The translations under genes and the position numbers were made by a program. A DNA stretch of 64,000 nucleotides, from the NCBI RefSeq assembly GCF_002160525.1, contig NZ_NFKT01000004.1, forward strand, positions 1 through 64,000. Direction: 5' to 3'. The notes beneath the pieces are model-generated. The model ran no database searches. It was not told the origin of the DNA and worked only from the letters and a program-made list of their open reading frames with translations. Shown here in pieces: positions 27,532 to 37,042 of the stretch (positions are counted from its first letter, which is position 1; each line of letters starts with the position of its first letter). The stretch is from Lachnoclostridium sp. An169. GTDB lineage: Bacteria; Bacillota; Clostridia; Lachnospirales; Lachnospiraceae.

Positions 27532-29259
27532 ATGAAAACAAAAGCAGCAAAAAGAGTATTGTCAGCAGCACTTACAGCAGTGATCACTGCATCAGCAGTA
27601 ATCGGATGTGCAGGTCAGGGAGATTCGGAGCAGGAAAAAGGCGGCTCCGGCAGTTCCGCTCTGCCGACAATTACAATGTATCCGGCAAATGCCAGCCTTA
27701 CAAGCGGACTTGTGGGGGGCCATAAGGGAGAGTTCTTTGCGGAGAACGGATTCAATCTTGAAGTATGGGCTCATTCTGACGAGAGAACCAACGCGATTTT
27801 ATCAAGTGGAGACCTTCCGGATATTATGTATGTGCCGAAAGAGAATCTGAATGACATGATTGAGGGCGGCATGCTCTTAAATCTGGATGATTATATGGAC
27901 CAGCTCCCGAACGTGACGGACAACGAGAAAATGGATGTGGCCCTGAACTATATCAGAACTTATAACAGTGCGGATACAGGCTCTCTCTATTGTCTGCCCC
28001 TGAATGTGGGTGATCTGATCACGGTATATGGCTTTAATGACCAGACAGAAAGAAATGCACTGAAACTGCTCTGGGAGCAGTTCGAAGACATCGGAGCGCC
28101 TGAGATCGAGAACTTCGACGATCTTCTTGATGTGATGGAAGAAATGATGGCTGCATCTCCGGAGGATGAAGCGGGGAACCCGTTCTATGGAACTGTGCTG
28201 AACAGCGGTTCCGACACCGATTATTTTGCGGGAGTAACCCTCTATTACCGCTGGCAGGGATATGACACGGCACTGCTTGGCTATCTGCTTGAGGAAGATA
28301 TGGTAAACGGAACAGTCAGCTCAATTCTCAGTACTGACAGCAAATACTATGAGGCGCTGAAGTGGCTGAATGAGGCCTATACCCGCGGCCTTCTTGATCC
28401 TGACAGCATTAACACGGACCGCCAGTCCATGTGGAATAAGACTGCGAACCACGTAATGGTTCCGTCAGGAACGCTTCCGGGATGGGCAGACGGCGGATAC
28501 TATCAGTATCTTGTTCCGGGAACAAAGATTTACTTTAACGGTACATCCACGTATGGAAACGGCGACTATGTTATTGCCATAAGTGCAGAGACGGAACATG
28601 TGGAAGAGTGTCTGACACTTCTCAACCTGTTTAATGATCCTGATGCCATCTTCCGGATTCTCAACGGACCTGCAGGAGAGGGGAATATTTATACGATTGA
28701 AGGCGATGTGATCAGTCTTACCGATGAGTATCTGGACTGGTATGAAAATACGGACCACAGCGAAGCATTCACTTTGGCAAGCGGCGAGCAGGAATCTTTC
28801 TGGAATACAAGCTTCTGTGTAAATACCGGAGAACTTCTTTCCTACAAGGATTCGGAAGGTAACTACAGAACCCAGAGACTGGAAGGATTCCAGGAGCTCA
28901 AGGATATTGCTGCTGAAAATGCAACATATAAGACATGGCAGGAAACAACCGGCCATACGGACTGGATGGAGTGGCTCGAGTCAGAAGGCGCACTTGTAAC
29001 AGAAAGCGATCTGAATAATATCAGTACTTTTGCAGCTATACCGGATGATACGATGAAGCTTACAATCTCCGCTATCAAGGATACGGTTGTGAATGCAAGC
29101 TGGCAGATGGTATACGCTCAGTCAGATGAAGAATTTGAGCAGGTCTGGAACAGCATGGTTTCCGATGCCGAGGAGCTTGGCGCAGAAGAAGTGATCGAGT
29201 GGAAACTGGCGGATATTGATAACGCAAAACAGCTTCGTGACGCTCTTGCCACGGAATAA
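27532..29259 (+). CDS. Extracellular solute-binding lipoprotein, LplA type
   Basis: A 575-residue lipoprotein. It has a basic N-terminus, a hydrophobic segment and a lipobox VIGC with the lipidated Cys at residue 26, then a Gly/Ser/Glu-rich linker and a family 1 solute-binding fold. The length of about 550-575 fits the LplA/YtcQ group, which is longer than ordinary sugar-binding proteins. It lies 22 bp after the second permease with an AAGGAGGAAAAGG ribosome site. Role: captures the oligosaccharide outside the cell and passes it to the two permeases. Confidence 0.91.
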   Translation: MKTKAAKRVLSAALTAVITASAVIGCAGQGDSEQEKGGSGSSALPTITMYPANASLTSGLVGGHKGEFFAENGFNLEVWAHSDERTNAILSSGDLPDIMYVPKENLNDMIEGGMLLNLDDYMDQLPNVTDNEKMDVALNYIRTYNSADTGSLYCLPLNVGDLITVYGFNDQTERNALKLLWEQFEDIGAPEIENFDDLLDVMEEMMAASPEDEAGNPFYGTVLNSGSDTDYFAGVTLYYRWQGYDTALLGYLLEEDMVNGTVSSILSTDSKYYEALKWLNEAYTRGLLDPDSINTDRQSMWNKTANHVMVPSGTLPGWADGGYYQYLVPGTKIYFNGTSTYGNGDYVIAISAETEHVEECLTLLNLFNDPDAIFRILNGPAGEGNIYTIEGDVISLTDEYLDWYENTDHSEAFTLASGEQESFWNTSFCVNTGELLSYKDSEGNYRTQRLEGFQELKDIAAENATYKTWQETTGHTDWMEWLESEGALVTESDLNNISTFAAIPDDTMKLTISAIKDTVVNASWQMVYAQSDEEFEQVWNSMVSDAEELGAEEVIEWKLADIDNAKQLRDALATE

Positions 29260-29311
29260 GGGCAAATGAATGAAAATGAATACATGAATTTAGTGAGGAC
29301 AGAGGACAGTT

Positions 29312-31345
29312 ATGACAGGAAATGCTAAGGGAAAGAAAATCTTATATGGCGGCGACTATAATCCGGAGCAATGGCCTGAGGATACATGGGAAGGCGATCT
29401 GAAACTTTTAAAGAAAGCACATATCAATATTCTTACACTTAATGTGTTCAGCTGGGGACTGCTTCAGCCAAAAGAGGATGAGTATGACTTTACCATGTTG
29501 GACAAAATAATGGCACTTGTAAAAAAATATGATTTCAAGGTATTTATGGCAACTTCAACAGGAGCACATCCGGCGTGGATGCCGAAAAAATACCCGGATA
29601 CTGTCCGGGCAGAGTCAAACGGTCTCAGGAGGAAATATGGCAGACGTCACTCTCTTTGCCCTAACAGTTCCAATTACAGAAAATTTTCAGCCGCTCTCGC
29701 CGGGGAGCTGGCAAAAAGATATGCGGGCTACGATAATATCGTAGCCTGGCATGTCAATAATGAATATACTGGCATGTGCTTTTGCGAGAACTGCGAAAAA
29801 GCATTCCGTATCTGGCTGAAAGACAGGTATCAGACAATAGAGAACGTGAATAAAGCATGGAATGCGAACTTCTGGAGTCATACATATCATGAGTTTGATG
29901 AAATTGTTGTTCCGGGTGCTCTTTCTGAGGCACATATGAGATGGGGCAAAATGAAGTCGTTCTTCCAGGGGCTTTCCCTCGATTATTCCAGGTTTATGTC
30001 TGACAGCTTTCTTGAATGTTTCCTGGCGGAGAAAGAAGCAATCCGGAAATATTCAAAAGACGTTCCGGTGACAACAAATTTCCAGGGAATCATCAAGCAG
30101 CTTGATATGCATAAGTGGGCAAAACACCTGGACGTGGTCGGTTGGGATAATTATCCCGGATATAAAGAAGAACCGGCGGCGGTGGGATTCCGGCATGAAA
30201 TCGTATACGGACTTCAGGATGGCAGGCCCTTTGCTCTGATGGAGCAGTCCCCGGGTGTAAATAACTGGGACGAATACTGCAGGCTGAAGCGCCCGGGCGT
30301 TATGCGCCTCTGGAGCTATCAGGCACTTGCGCACGGCTCCGACACGGTTATGTTTTTCCAGATGAAGAGAAGCGTCGGCTCCTGTGAAAAATTCCACGGG
30401 GCAGTGATTGACCACTGCGGAAGAGATGATACAAGAGTTTTCCGGGAAGTTGCAGACCTTGGAGATGAACTTGAGAACAGGCTGAAAGGAGAGATCCTGG
30501 GCGCCCGGACCAGATCAGACGTGGCGATTATCTTCGACTGGGAGAACTGGTGGGCAGCTGAGTATTCGGCAGGACCATCCTCGCACATAGACTACATGGC
30601 CGAGACAGTCAGATTTTATAAAGGGCTCTTCAAAGGAAATATCAGTGTTGATGTGATAGGGACGGATGCGGATTTCTCAAAATATAAACTGATTATTGCG
30701 CCGATGCTGTACATGAACAAGAATGGTTTTGATGAGAAGCTGCGAAACTATATCAGGGAAGGCGGAAATTTTGTGACGTCCTTTTTCAGCGGCTATGTAG
30801 ATGAAAATGATAATATAATTACCGGTGGCTATCCCGGAAAATGGAGAGATTTTATGGGACTGTGGATCGAGGAATCGGATGCACTTCCGCCGGAGGAAAA
30901 GAATTTCTTTACCTATAAGGGAAAAACATATGAAGCCGGATTTATCTGTGACCTTTTAAGACTGGAAGGGGCGGAAAGCCTTGCAGTGTATGGAAGAGAT
31001 TTCTACAAAGGCGTGCCTGTTCTGGCGAGAAACAGGTTTGGAAAAGGAAATACCTGGCATGTAGGGGCGAGAGCAGATGATGATTTTTACAGAGATTTCC
31101 TGAAAGATATCTGTATGGAACTGGAAATCCGGCCGATATCCGCGGCAGCGCCTGAAAACCTGGAGGTCACGGTAAGAGAGAATGACAATGGCAGGTTTAT
31201 TTTTCTGTTGAACCATGACAGCAACGAGATCTGTTTTGAATCAGATATGACAGGAGTGGATATGCTCAGCGGGAATCAGATCACTGCAGGGAAAGCGATG
31301 ACAATTCCGGGTTACGGAGTAGTTGTGTTAAAGCAGAACAGGTAA
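29312..31345 (+). CDS. GH42 beta-galactosidase (B)
   Basis: A 677-residue GH42 enzyme. It begins ILYGGDYNPEQWPEDTWEGDLKLLKKAHINI, the standard family N-terminus. The acid/base is in HVNNEYTG (E151) and the nucleophile in LMEQSPG (about E311). Cysteines in HSLCPN and MCFCENC reproduce the structural zinc site known from GH42 enzymes. No signal peptide, so it acts on imported oligosaccharides, probably releasing galactose from galactan or arabinogalactan side chains. It lies between the binding protein and the YetA-like lyase gene; it differs clearly from paralogue A. Confidence 0.93.
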   Translation: MTGNAKGKKILYGGDYNPEQWPEDTWEGDLKLLKKAHINILTLNVFSWGLLQPKEDEYDFTMLDKIMALVKKYDFKVFMATSTGAHPAWMPKKYPDTVRAESNGLRRKYGRRHSLCPNSSNYRKFSAALAGELAKRYAGYDNIVAWHVNNEYTGMCFCENCEKAFRIWLKDRYQTIENVNKAWNANFWSHTYHEFDEIVVPGALSEAHMRWGKMKSFFQGLSLDYSRFMSDSFLECFLAEKEAIRKYSKDVPVTTNFQGIIKQLDMHKWAKHLDVVGWDNYPGYKEEPAAVGFRHEIVYGLQDGRPFALMEQSPGVNNWDEYCRLKRPGVMRLWSYQALAHGSDTVMFFQMKRSVGSCEKFHGAVIDHCGRDDTRVFREVADLGDELENRLKGEILGARTRSDVAIIFDWENWWAAEYSAGPSSHIDYMAETVRFYKGLFKGNISVDVIGTDADFSKYKLIIAPMLYMNKNGFDEKLRNYIREGGNFVTSFFSGYVDENDNIITGGYPGKWRDFMGLWIEESDALPPEEKNFFTYKGKTYEAGFICDLLRLEGAESLAVYGRDFYKGVPVLARNRFGKGNTWHVGARADDDFYRDFLKDICMELEIRPISAAAPENLEVTVRENDNGRFIFLLNHDSNEICFESDMTGVDMLSGNQITAGKAMTIPGYGVVVLKQNR

Positions 31346-31357
31346 AGGAATATTGCT

Positions 31358-34018
31358 ATGAAGATACATTTACTGGAAAACAGGACAATATCCGGCTATA
31401 CAACATTCGGGAGCGTCTACAGGAAGGGAGAGGTTTCCGGTGACAGCCGGTTTGCTTTGAAAGACTCTTCAGGGGGAAATGTGCCGGTGCAGACAAGGAT
31501 CTCTGCATACTGGCCTGATGGAAGTGTAAAATGGGCGGCGCATACGGCAGATTCAAAGCTGCTCGGAAGGACTGGGGTGTTGGAACCAGCCGGGATAACA
31601 GCAGCTGTTCCATGTACGGAGTATCCTGCTTCGATAACTCTGAACGAACATGAAAACGGATTTACGATTGATACAGGAAAAATACAGGTGGAAGTTCCGC
31701 GCAACAGCGGGGCTTCTGCTTCTCCGTTAATGAGAATCCGTTCCTGTTCCGGGAAGGCGGGGGATACAGAGGTGTATCCTGTTTTCAGACTGGAACAGAG
31801 AATATCCGGTGATGGTTCCGAAAAGATCCTGCGGGAAGAATATCCCGGGGCAGCGGAGGAGATAACGCTCCTTGAAGCAGGTCCCCTGCAGGTGGTTGTC
31901 CGTCTGAAAGGTCCATATAAGAGCAGAACCACAGAACACAGAAGCATGCAGTGGATTATCTATGCATATCTGTGGGCCGGAAGCGAGGAAATCAAATTTG
32001 TACATACCTTTCTTTATGACGGTGATGCCGACAGAGATTTTATCAACGGCTTCGGTATCCGCCTGCTGACACACCTTTCGGGAAAACCATACAACAGACA
32101 TGTGAAATTCGGAACCGGCGAAGGGGTATTCCATGAGACAGCACAGAGTCTGTTTTCATGCAGCCCCCGGCTTCCCGACAGTGTGTTTGAGGCACAGATG
32201 CAGGGAGCGCTCTCTTTTGGAGAGTACGATGAAATGGCTGATGAGGCATCCAAAGATCTGCCGGTGTGGAATGAGTATGTACTTGCCCAGAACAGCATAT
32301 CTGACTATTTCATAAAAAAGAGAACCTGCGGTGAGTGCTGCTATCTTGACAGCGACCATGGATTGCGGGCACAAGGGACGGTATCCGTTACGGGAGAAAA
32401 GGGCGGAATTGCGGCAGGAATAAAGGATTTCCGGCAGAAATACCCGGGAGCGGTTCAGGTAAGAAACCTTGCGGGGGATTCAGCGGAGACCACGCTGTGG
32501 TTCTACTCTCCCTTTACAGAGAGCTATGATCTGAGACACTATGACAGACGGAGTTATGTAAAGACCCTGTATGAAGGATATGATTTTGTTCAGGCGAGCC
32601 CATACGGTATAGGAGTGACAAGTGAATGCAGGGTGAAGTTGGTGGGGTGTCTGCCACGGAATGAGGAGATAAAAAAATTCGGCAGGGAAGTGCAGAGACC
32701 TCCGGTCTATGCTGCTGATCCGGAATATTATTATGCGAAACGTGCGTTTGGCTTCTGGAGCCTGAAGCAGACGGACACAGAAGTTGAAGAAGAAATAGAA
32801 GACCAGTTAAGGCGAGCTGTCCGGTTTTATGAAGATGAGATCAGGCAAAGACAGTGGTACGGGCTGTTTGACTACGGGGACGTCATGCACAAATACGATC
32901 CAGTGCGGCACAGATGGAGATATGACATGGGTGGATTTGCCTGGCAGAATACGGAGCTGGTTCCAACTTACTGGCTGTGGATTTCTTTCCTGAGAAGCGG
33001 AGAAAGTGATATTTTTGATATTGCAGAAGCCATGACGAGACACTGCAGTGAAGTTGATATGTATCACATAGGACCGCTGAAAGGAATCGGCACAAGACAC
33101 AATGTAAGGCACTGGGGATGTCCGTGTAAAGAGCCCAGAATCAGTATGGCGGGACACCACCGGTTTTTCTACTATCTTACGGGAGACTACCGGATTAGGG
33201 ACGTGATGCGTGACAGCGCAGACGCAGAACGGTCAATGAGGAATCTCAGGACAGCGGTAGTTGAAAAGTCGAAAACGGATGGGAAAGAGAAAGTGTTAAT
33301 CAGGAGCGGCCCCGACTGGACAAGTTTTGTCTGTAACTGGATGACGGCATATGAGCAGACACTGGATCAGACATATCTGCAGAAAATCCTCAACGGTATC
33401 GACGATATCTGCAGAATGCCTTTCGGTCTGGCGTCCGGACCCGAATTCCTCTTGGATGAGGAGAACGGACATCTGGAATATACAGGTGAACATGAGGAAT
33501 CCATTAACATGCACCTGCAGGTGTGCCAGGGCGGGACGCATATCTGGCTAGAACTTATGGATATGCTGGATGGTTATTCTGATTATGGAACAAGATTTGC
33601 AAAGCTTCTTGCAGAGTACGGAAAGTTCTATATGCTTTCACCGGAAGAAAAAAGAAAAGCCACCAATGGGCTGATCGACCGCAGACCTTTCTCGTTTCCT
33701 TATTTTGCGTCCGGGCTCGCAGCATTTTCTTCCGCATTTTACAAAGATGAACAACTGGCGGGGAAGGTACTGGGGAAGATTTTTTCTGTATTATATTCTC
33801 CATCCGATTATTCGGGATTCAGAAAAGAAAAATATATGGCTGCCGAAAACGGGATGGACAGGTATGAAATCCCATGGATAAGCACTAATATGGTTTCCCA
33901 GTGGTCGCTGAATATGATACTGGTTATGGAGTTCCTGAAAGAAAAGCTTCCGAAGTCATCAAAGGAACTGAAAGAAATTGTGTCATCAGCAGAAGCAGAA
34001 AGTTATAAAAAAGGATAA
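31358..34018 (+). CDS. YetA/PcRGLX-like exo-rhamnogalacturonan lyase family protein
   Basis: An 886-residue protein without signal peptide. The N-terminal beta-sandwich has VPVQTRISAYWPDGSVKWAA, the pattern of the PcRGLX/YetA-like N-terminal domain. The middle and C-terminal parts contain aromatic-rich segments such as WRYDMGGFAWQNTELVPTYW and INMHLQVCQGGTHIWLELMDM, and look like an alpha/alpha toroid. Relatives include Penicillium exo-rhamnogalacturonan lyase (PL26) and B. subtilis YetA, which follows lplABCD; the gene order here is similar. Proposed reaction: beta-elimination of rhamnogalacturonan I chains in the cytoplasm. Last gene of the operon, followed by a terminator. Confidence 0.7.
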   Translation: MKIHLLENRTISGYTTFGSVYRKGEVSGDSRFALKDSSGGNVPVQTRISAYWPDGSVKWAAHTADSKLLGRTGVLEPAGITAAVPCTEYPASITLNEHENGFTIDTGKIQVEVPRNSGASASPLMRIRSCSGKAGDTEVYPVFRLEQRISGDGSEKILREEYPGAAEEITLLEAGPLQVVVRLKGPYKSRTTEHRSMQWIIYAYLWAGSEEIKFVHTFLYDGDADRDFINGFGIRLLTHLSGKPYNRHVKFGTGEGVFHETAQSLFSCSPRLPDSVFEAQMQGALSFGEYDEMADEASKDLPVWNEYVLAQNSISDYFIKKRTCGECCYLDSDHGLRAQGTVSVTGEKGGIAAGIKDFRQKYPGAVQVRNLAGDSAETTLWFYSPFTESYDLRHYDRRSYVKTLYEGYDFVQASPYGIGVTSECRVKLVGCLPRNEEIKKFGREVQRPPVYAADPEYYYAKRAFGFWSLKQTDTEVEEEIEDQLRRAVRFYEDEIRQRQWYGLFDYGDVMHKYDPVRHRWRYDMGGFAWQNTELVPTYWLWISFLRSGESDIFDIAEAMTRHCSEVDMYHIGPLKGIGTRHNVRHWGCPCKEPRISMAGHHRFFYYLTGDYRIRDVMRDSADAERSMRNLRTAVVEKSKTDGKEKVLIRSGPDWTSFVCNWMTAYEQTLDQTYLQKILNGIDDICRMPFGLASGPEFLLDEENGHLEYTGEHEESINMHLQVCQGGTHIWLELMDMLDGYSDYGTRFAKLLAEYGKFYMLSPEEKRKATNGLIDRRPFSFPYFASGLAAFSSAFYKDEQLAGKVLGKIFSVLYSPSDYSGFRKEKYMAAENGMDRYEIPWISTNMVSQWSLNMILVMEFLKEKLPKSSKELKEIVSSAEAESYKKG

Positions 34019-34035
34019 GAATAAGAGTAATCAAG

Positions 34036-34065
34036 CCTCCGGATCTGTCAGAGTCCGGAGGTTTT
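34036..34065 (+). terminator. Intrinsic terminator of the pectin operon
   Basis: Stem CCTCCGGA (34036-34043) pairing with TCCGGAGG (34054-34061), 10-nt loop, followed by TTTT. It lies 17 bp after the last gene of the operon. Confidence 0.85.
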
Positions 34066-34168
34066 GCTGTTGGATTCTGCTTCTTTCGAGAAGGATATGA
34101 CTCAAAGGAATCGGGGACATTCCATTTGGCATATAATTTGGTTGAAAATAAAAAAGGTGGAAAATACC

Positions 34169-34909
34169 GTGAAAAAGAGCAGTACGACTCTGAAAAAACA
34201 GATGCAGGCTCTCGGGTTGGTTCTCCTGCTCTGGATATGGCCATTGACAGACAGTTTTATTCCGCGGGAGATATCGAAAGATGTGTCAGGGACAGGGAAG
34301 GCAGGAACAGAAATTTCAGAGGCGGATGAAGCCGGAGCAGAAGTTCCTGTGCGCCCTATGGTCGCCCTGACCTTCGATGACGGACCGAATGCGGAATACA
34401 CAGAGCAGCTTCTGGACGGACTCCTCAAGCGGGATGTGAAGGCGACCTTCTTTGTCATCGGCGTGAACATTGAGAAAGAGGGGAATGAGAAGATCATCCG
34501 GCGGATGTATGAGGAGGGGCATCTGATCGGCAACCACACCTACCATCATGTAAACCTGGCGAACCTGAGCTATGAAGATATGGAACGGGAGATCCGGATG
34601 ACGGACGATCTGGTACGGGAGATCACAGGGGAGGAGCCGTTCCTGGTGCGTCCGCCTTTCGGATCTTTTCCCGAATGCGCGGAGGAAGAAGATAAGCTGT
34701 ACGTGAAATGGACGGTGGATTCCGGGGACTGGTCTCTGAAAAATACGCAGGAAATTGTGCGAAGGGTAGTGACGGATGTGGAAGAAAATGATATGATTCT
34801 CATGCATGACTGTTATGAGACATCCGTGGAAGCAGCCCTGCAGATCGTTGACATACTACAGGCAGAAGGTTACGAGTTCGTCACTGCGGACCGGCTGCTG
34901 ATGGACTGA
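34169..34909 (+). CDS. Polysaccharide deacetylase (NodB/CE4), secreted or membrane-anchored
   Basis: A 246-residue protein. An N-terminal signal-anchor (about residues 8-25, LGLVLLLWIWPLTDSF) precedes an acidic linker and a compact NodB domain with TFDDGP, HTYHH, RPPFGSFP and LMHDCYETS motifs. I propose the GTG at 34169: it is 8 bp after AAGGTGG and gives a normal signal sequence. Reading from 34064 adds an unlikely hydrophilic extension. Likely a peptidoglycan or chitooligosaccharide deacetylase. It is about half the length of the deacetylase at 14.2 kb and has no Ig-like domains. tcdA and rarA follow on the same strand. Confidence 0.83.
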   Translation: MKKSSTTLKKQMQALGLVLLLWIWPLTDSFIPREISKDVSGTGKAGTEISEADEAGAEVPVRPMVALTFDDGPNAEYTEQLLDGLLKRDVKATFFVIGVNIEKEGNEKIIRRMYEEGHLIGNHTYHHVNLANLSYEDMEREIRMTDDLVREITGEEPFLVRPPFGSFPECAEEEDKLYVKWTVDSGDWSLKNTQEIVRRVVTDVEENDMILMHDCYETSVEAALQIVDILQAEGYEFVTADRLLMD

Positions 34910-34984
34910 CAGCATCCGGTCCGCAGTACGGCGGAACAGGCGGTTGTCCCGGCAGGAACAAAAAGCAGTGACAGGAGAAGTAAG

Positions 34985-35722
34985 ATGACAGTAAATGAAT
35001 TTTCCAGGACAGAGATGCTTCTGGGGACAGAGGGGATGGAACGGCTTGAGAGGGCGTCTGTCCTCGTGTTCGGCGTGGGCGGCGTGGGGAGCCACTGTAT
35101 CGAGGCGCTGGCGAGAAGCGGCGTGGGCAGGCTCATCCTTGTAGACAGCGATGTGGTGTCGGTGACGAATATCAACCGCCAGTCCATCGCGCTCCACAGT
35201 ACAGTGGGGCGATATAAAACAGAAGTGATGAAGGAGAAGATCCGTGATATCAGCCCCCGGATCAGGGTGGAGATACAGAATGTGTTTGTGCTGCCGGAGA
35301 ACATCGGTGAGATCATGGACTGCGGTGCAGACTATGTGGTGGATGCGGTGGACACGGTAACTGCGAAGATTGCCATTGTGGAAGAGTGCCGGAAGCGGGG
35401 GATTCCCCTGATCAGCAGCATGGGTACGGGAAACAAGCTGCACCCGGAGCTTTTTGAGATTACTGATCTCTCAAAGACAAGTGTATGCCCCCTCTGCCGG
35501 GTGATGAGAAGAGAGTTAAAGCAGCGGGGCATTTACAGCCTGAAAGTGCTCTATTCCAAAGAGAAGCCGCTGACGGTAAAAGAAGGGACGGAAGAGCCGC
35601 CTGAAGGACGCCGCGCCGTGCCCGGAAGCATCTCTTTTGTGCCTCCCGTGGCGGGGCTTCTGATCGCCGGGGAAGTGATCCGGGAACTCGCTTTGACAGA
35701 AATGACAGAGAAAGGAAGATAG
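34985..35722 (+). CDS. tcdA: tRNA threonylcarbamoyladenosine dehydratase (E1-like)
   Basis: A 245-residue ThiF/MoeB/E1-like ATP-dependent enzyme. Nucleotide-binding FGVGGVGSHCIEALARSGVG is near residue 30, followed by LVDSDVVSVTNINRQ, the conserved DAVDTVTAK and LISSMGTGNKLHPE, then SVCPLCRVMRRELKQRGI. It cyclises the t6A modification at position 37 of ANN-decoding tRNAs to ct6A. It lies 3 bp before rarA and is likely co-transcribed with it. Confidence 0.92.
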   Translation: MTVNEFSRTEMLLGTEGMERLERASVLVFGVGGVGSHCIEALARSGVGRLILVDSDVVSVTNINRQSIALHSTVGRYKTEVMKEKIRDISPRIRVEIQNVFVLPENIGEIMDCGADYVVDAVDTVTAKIAIVEECRKRGIPLISSMGTGNKLHPELFEITDLSKTSVCPLCRVMRRELKQRGIYSLKVLYSKEKPLTVKEGTEEPPEGRRAVPGSISFVPPVAGLLIAGEVIRELALTEMTEKGR

Positions 35723-35725
35723 AAC

Positions 35726-37042
35726 ATGGATCTGTTTGATTATATGAGAGAGGCGAACAGGGAGAAGGAAGCGCCTCTTGCCTCAAGAATGCGCCCTACC
35801 ACGCTGGACGAGGTGGTAGGACAGCAGCACATTATCGGGAAGGACAGGCTTCTCTACCGCGCCATTAAGGCGGACAAGTTAAGTTCGGTGATTTTCTACG
35901 GACCGCCGGGAACCGGCAAGACCACCCTTGCCAAAGTGATTGCAAGTACCACGAGCGCGGAGTTTAAGCAGATCAATGCCACCGTGGCGGGGAAAAAGGA
36001 TATGGAGGAGGTCGTGAAAGAGGCGAAGGACCTGCAGGGAATGTACGGGAGAAAGACGATCCTCTTTATCGATGAGATCCACCGTTTCAACAAGGGACAG
36101 CAGGATTATCTGCTCCCGTTTGTGGAGGACGGAACCATTATCCTGATCGGCGCCACCACGGAGAACCCTTACTTCGAGGTCAACGGAGCTCTGCTCTCCC
36201 GGTCCAGTATCTTTGAGCTGCAGCCTCTCTCCCAGGAGGATATCAAGGTTCTGATCCGGCGGGCGGTTACGGATACGGAGAAAGGAATGGGCAGTTTTCA
36301 TGCGCAGATTGATGAGGATGCCCTGGAGTTTCTCTCCGATATGGCGGGGGGAGACGCAAGAAATGCCCTGAACGCCGTGGAGCTTGGTATCCTTACCACG
36401 GAGCGCAGCGCTGACGGTATCATCCATATTACTCTGGATGTGGCGTCCGAGTGCATCCAGAAGCGGGTGATCAACTATGACCGGCAGGGGGACAACCATT
36501 ATGATATCATCTCTGCATTTATCAAGAGCATGAGGGGATCGGATCCGGATGCGGCGGTATTCTATCTGGCAAAAATGCTAAATGCCGGGGAGGATGTGAA
36601 GTTTATCGCCCGGCGCATCATGATCTGCGCCTCGGAAGATGTGGGGAATGCAGATCCCATGGCGCTGACCGTAGCGGTCTCGGCAGCTCAGGCGGCGGAG
36701 CGCATCGGCATGCCGGAGTCCCAGATCATCCTCTCCCAGGCGGCGACTTACGTGGCCTGCGCGCCCAAGAGCAATTCGGCTTCCCAGGCGATCTTTGCGG
36801 CAAACGAGGCGGTCCGGAAATACAGGACCACGGTTCCGGTTCACTTAAAAGACGCTCACTATAAAGGGGCGGCAAAGCTGGGGCATGGCACCGGGTACAA
36901 GTACGCCCACGATTACCCCGGGCATTATGTGAAGCAGCAGTATCTTCCGGACGAAATAAAAGACGCCAGATTCTACGAACCCGGCGTCCTCGGTTATGAA
37001 AAAAATATCAGAGAATACCTACAGGAGATCCGCGAGGATTGA
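35726..37042 (+). CDS. rarA: Replication-associated recombination protein A (MgsA/RarA)
   Basis: A 438-residue AAA+ ATPase with N-terminal PLASRMRPTTLDEVVGQQHIIG, Walker A GPPGTGKTT (about 54), Walker B ILFIDEIHRFNK and sensor GATTENPYFEVN. The C-terminal clamp-loader-like domain contains GSDPDAAVFYLAKML and the late YKGAAKLGHGTGYKYAHDYP. It acts at stalled replication forks. Its last 24 bp overlap the 3' end of the opposite-strand DUF4364 gene, so transcripts of the two are complementary there. Confidence 0.94.
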   Translation: MDLFDYMREANREKEAPLASRMRPTTLDEVVGQQHIIGKDRLLYRAIKADKLSSVIFYGPPGTGKTTLAKVIASTTSAEFKQINATVAGKKDMEEVVKEAKDLQGMYGRKTILFIDEIHRFNKGQQDYLLPFVEDGTIILIGATTENPYFEVNGALLSRSSIFELQPLSQEDIKVLIRRAVTDTEKGMGSFHAQIDEDALEFLSDMAGGDARNALNAVELGILTTERSADGIIHITLDVASECIQKRVINYDRQGDNHYDIISAFIKSMRGSDPDAAVFYLAKMLNAGEDVKFIARRIMICASEDVGNADPMALTVAVSAAQAAERIGMPESQIILSQAATYVACAPKSNSASQAIFAANEAVRKYRTTVPVHLKDAHYKGAAKLGHGTGYKYAHDYPGHYVKQQYLPDEIKDARFYEPGVLGYEKNIREYLQEIRED

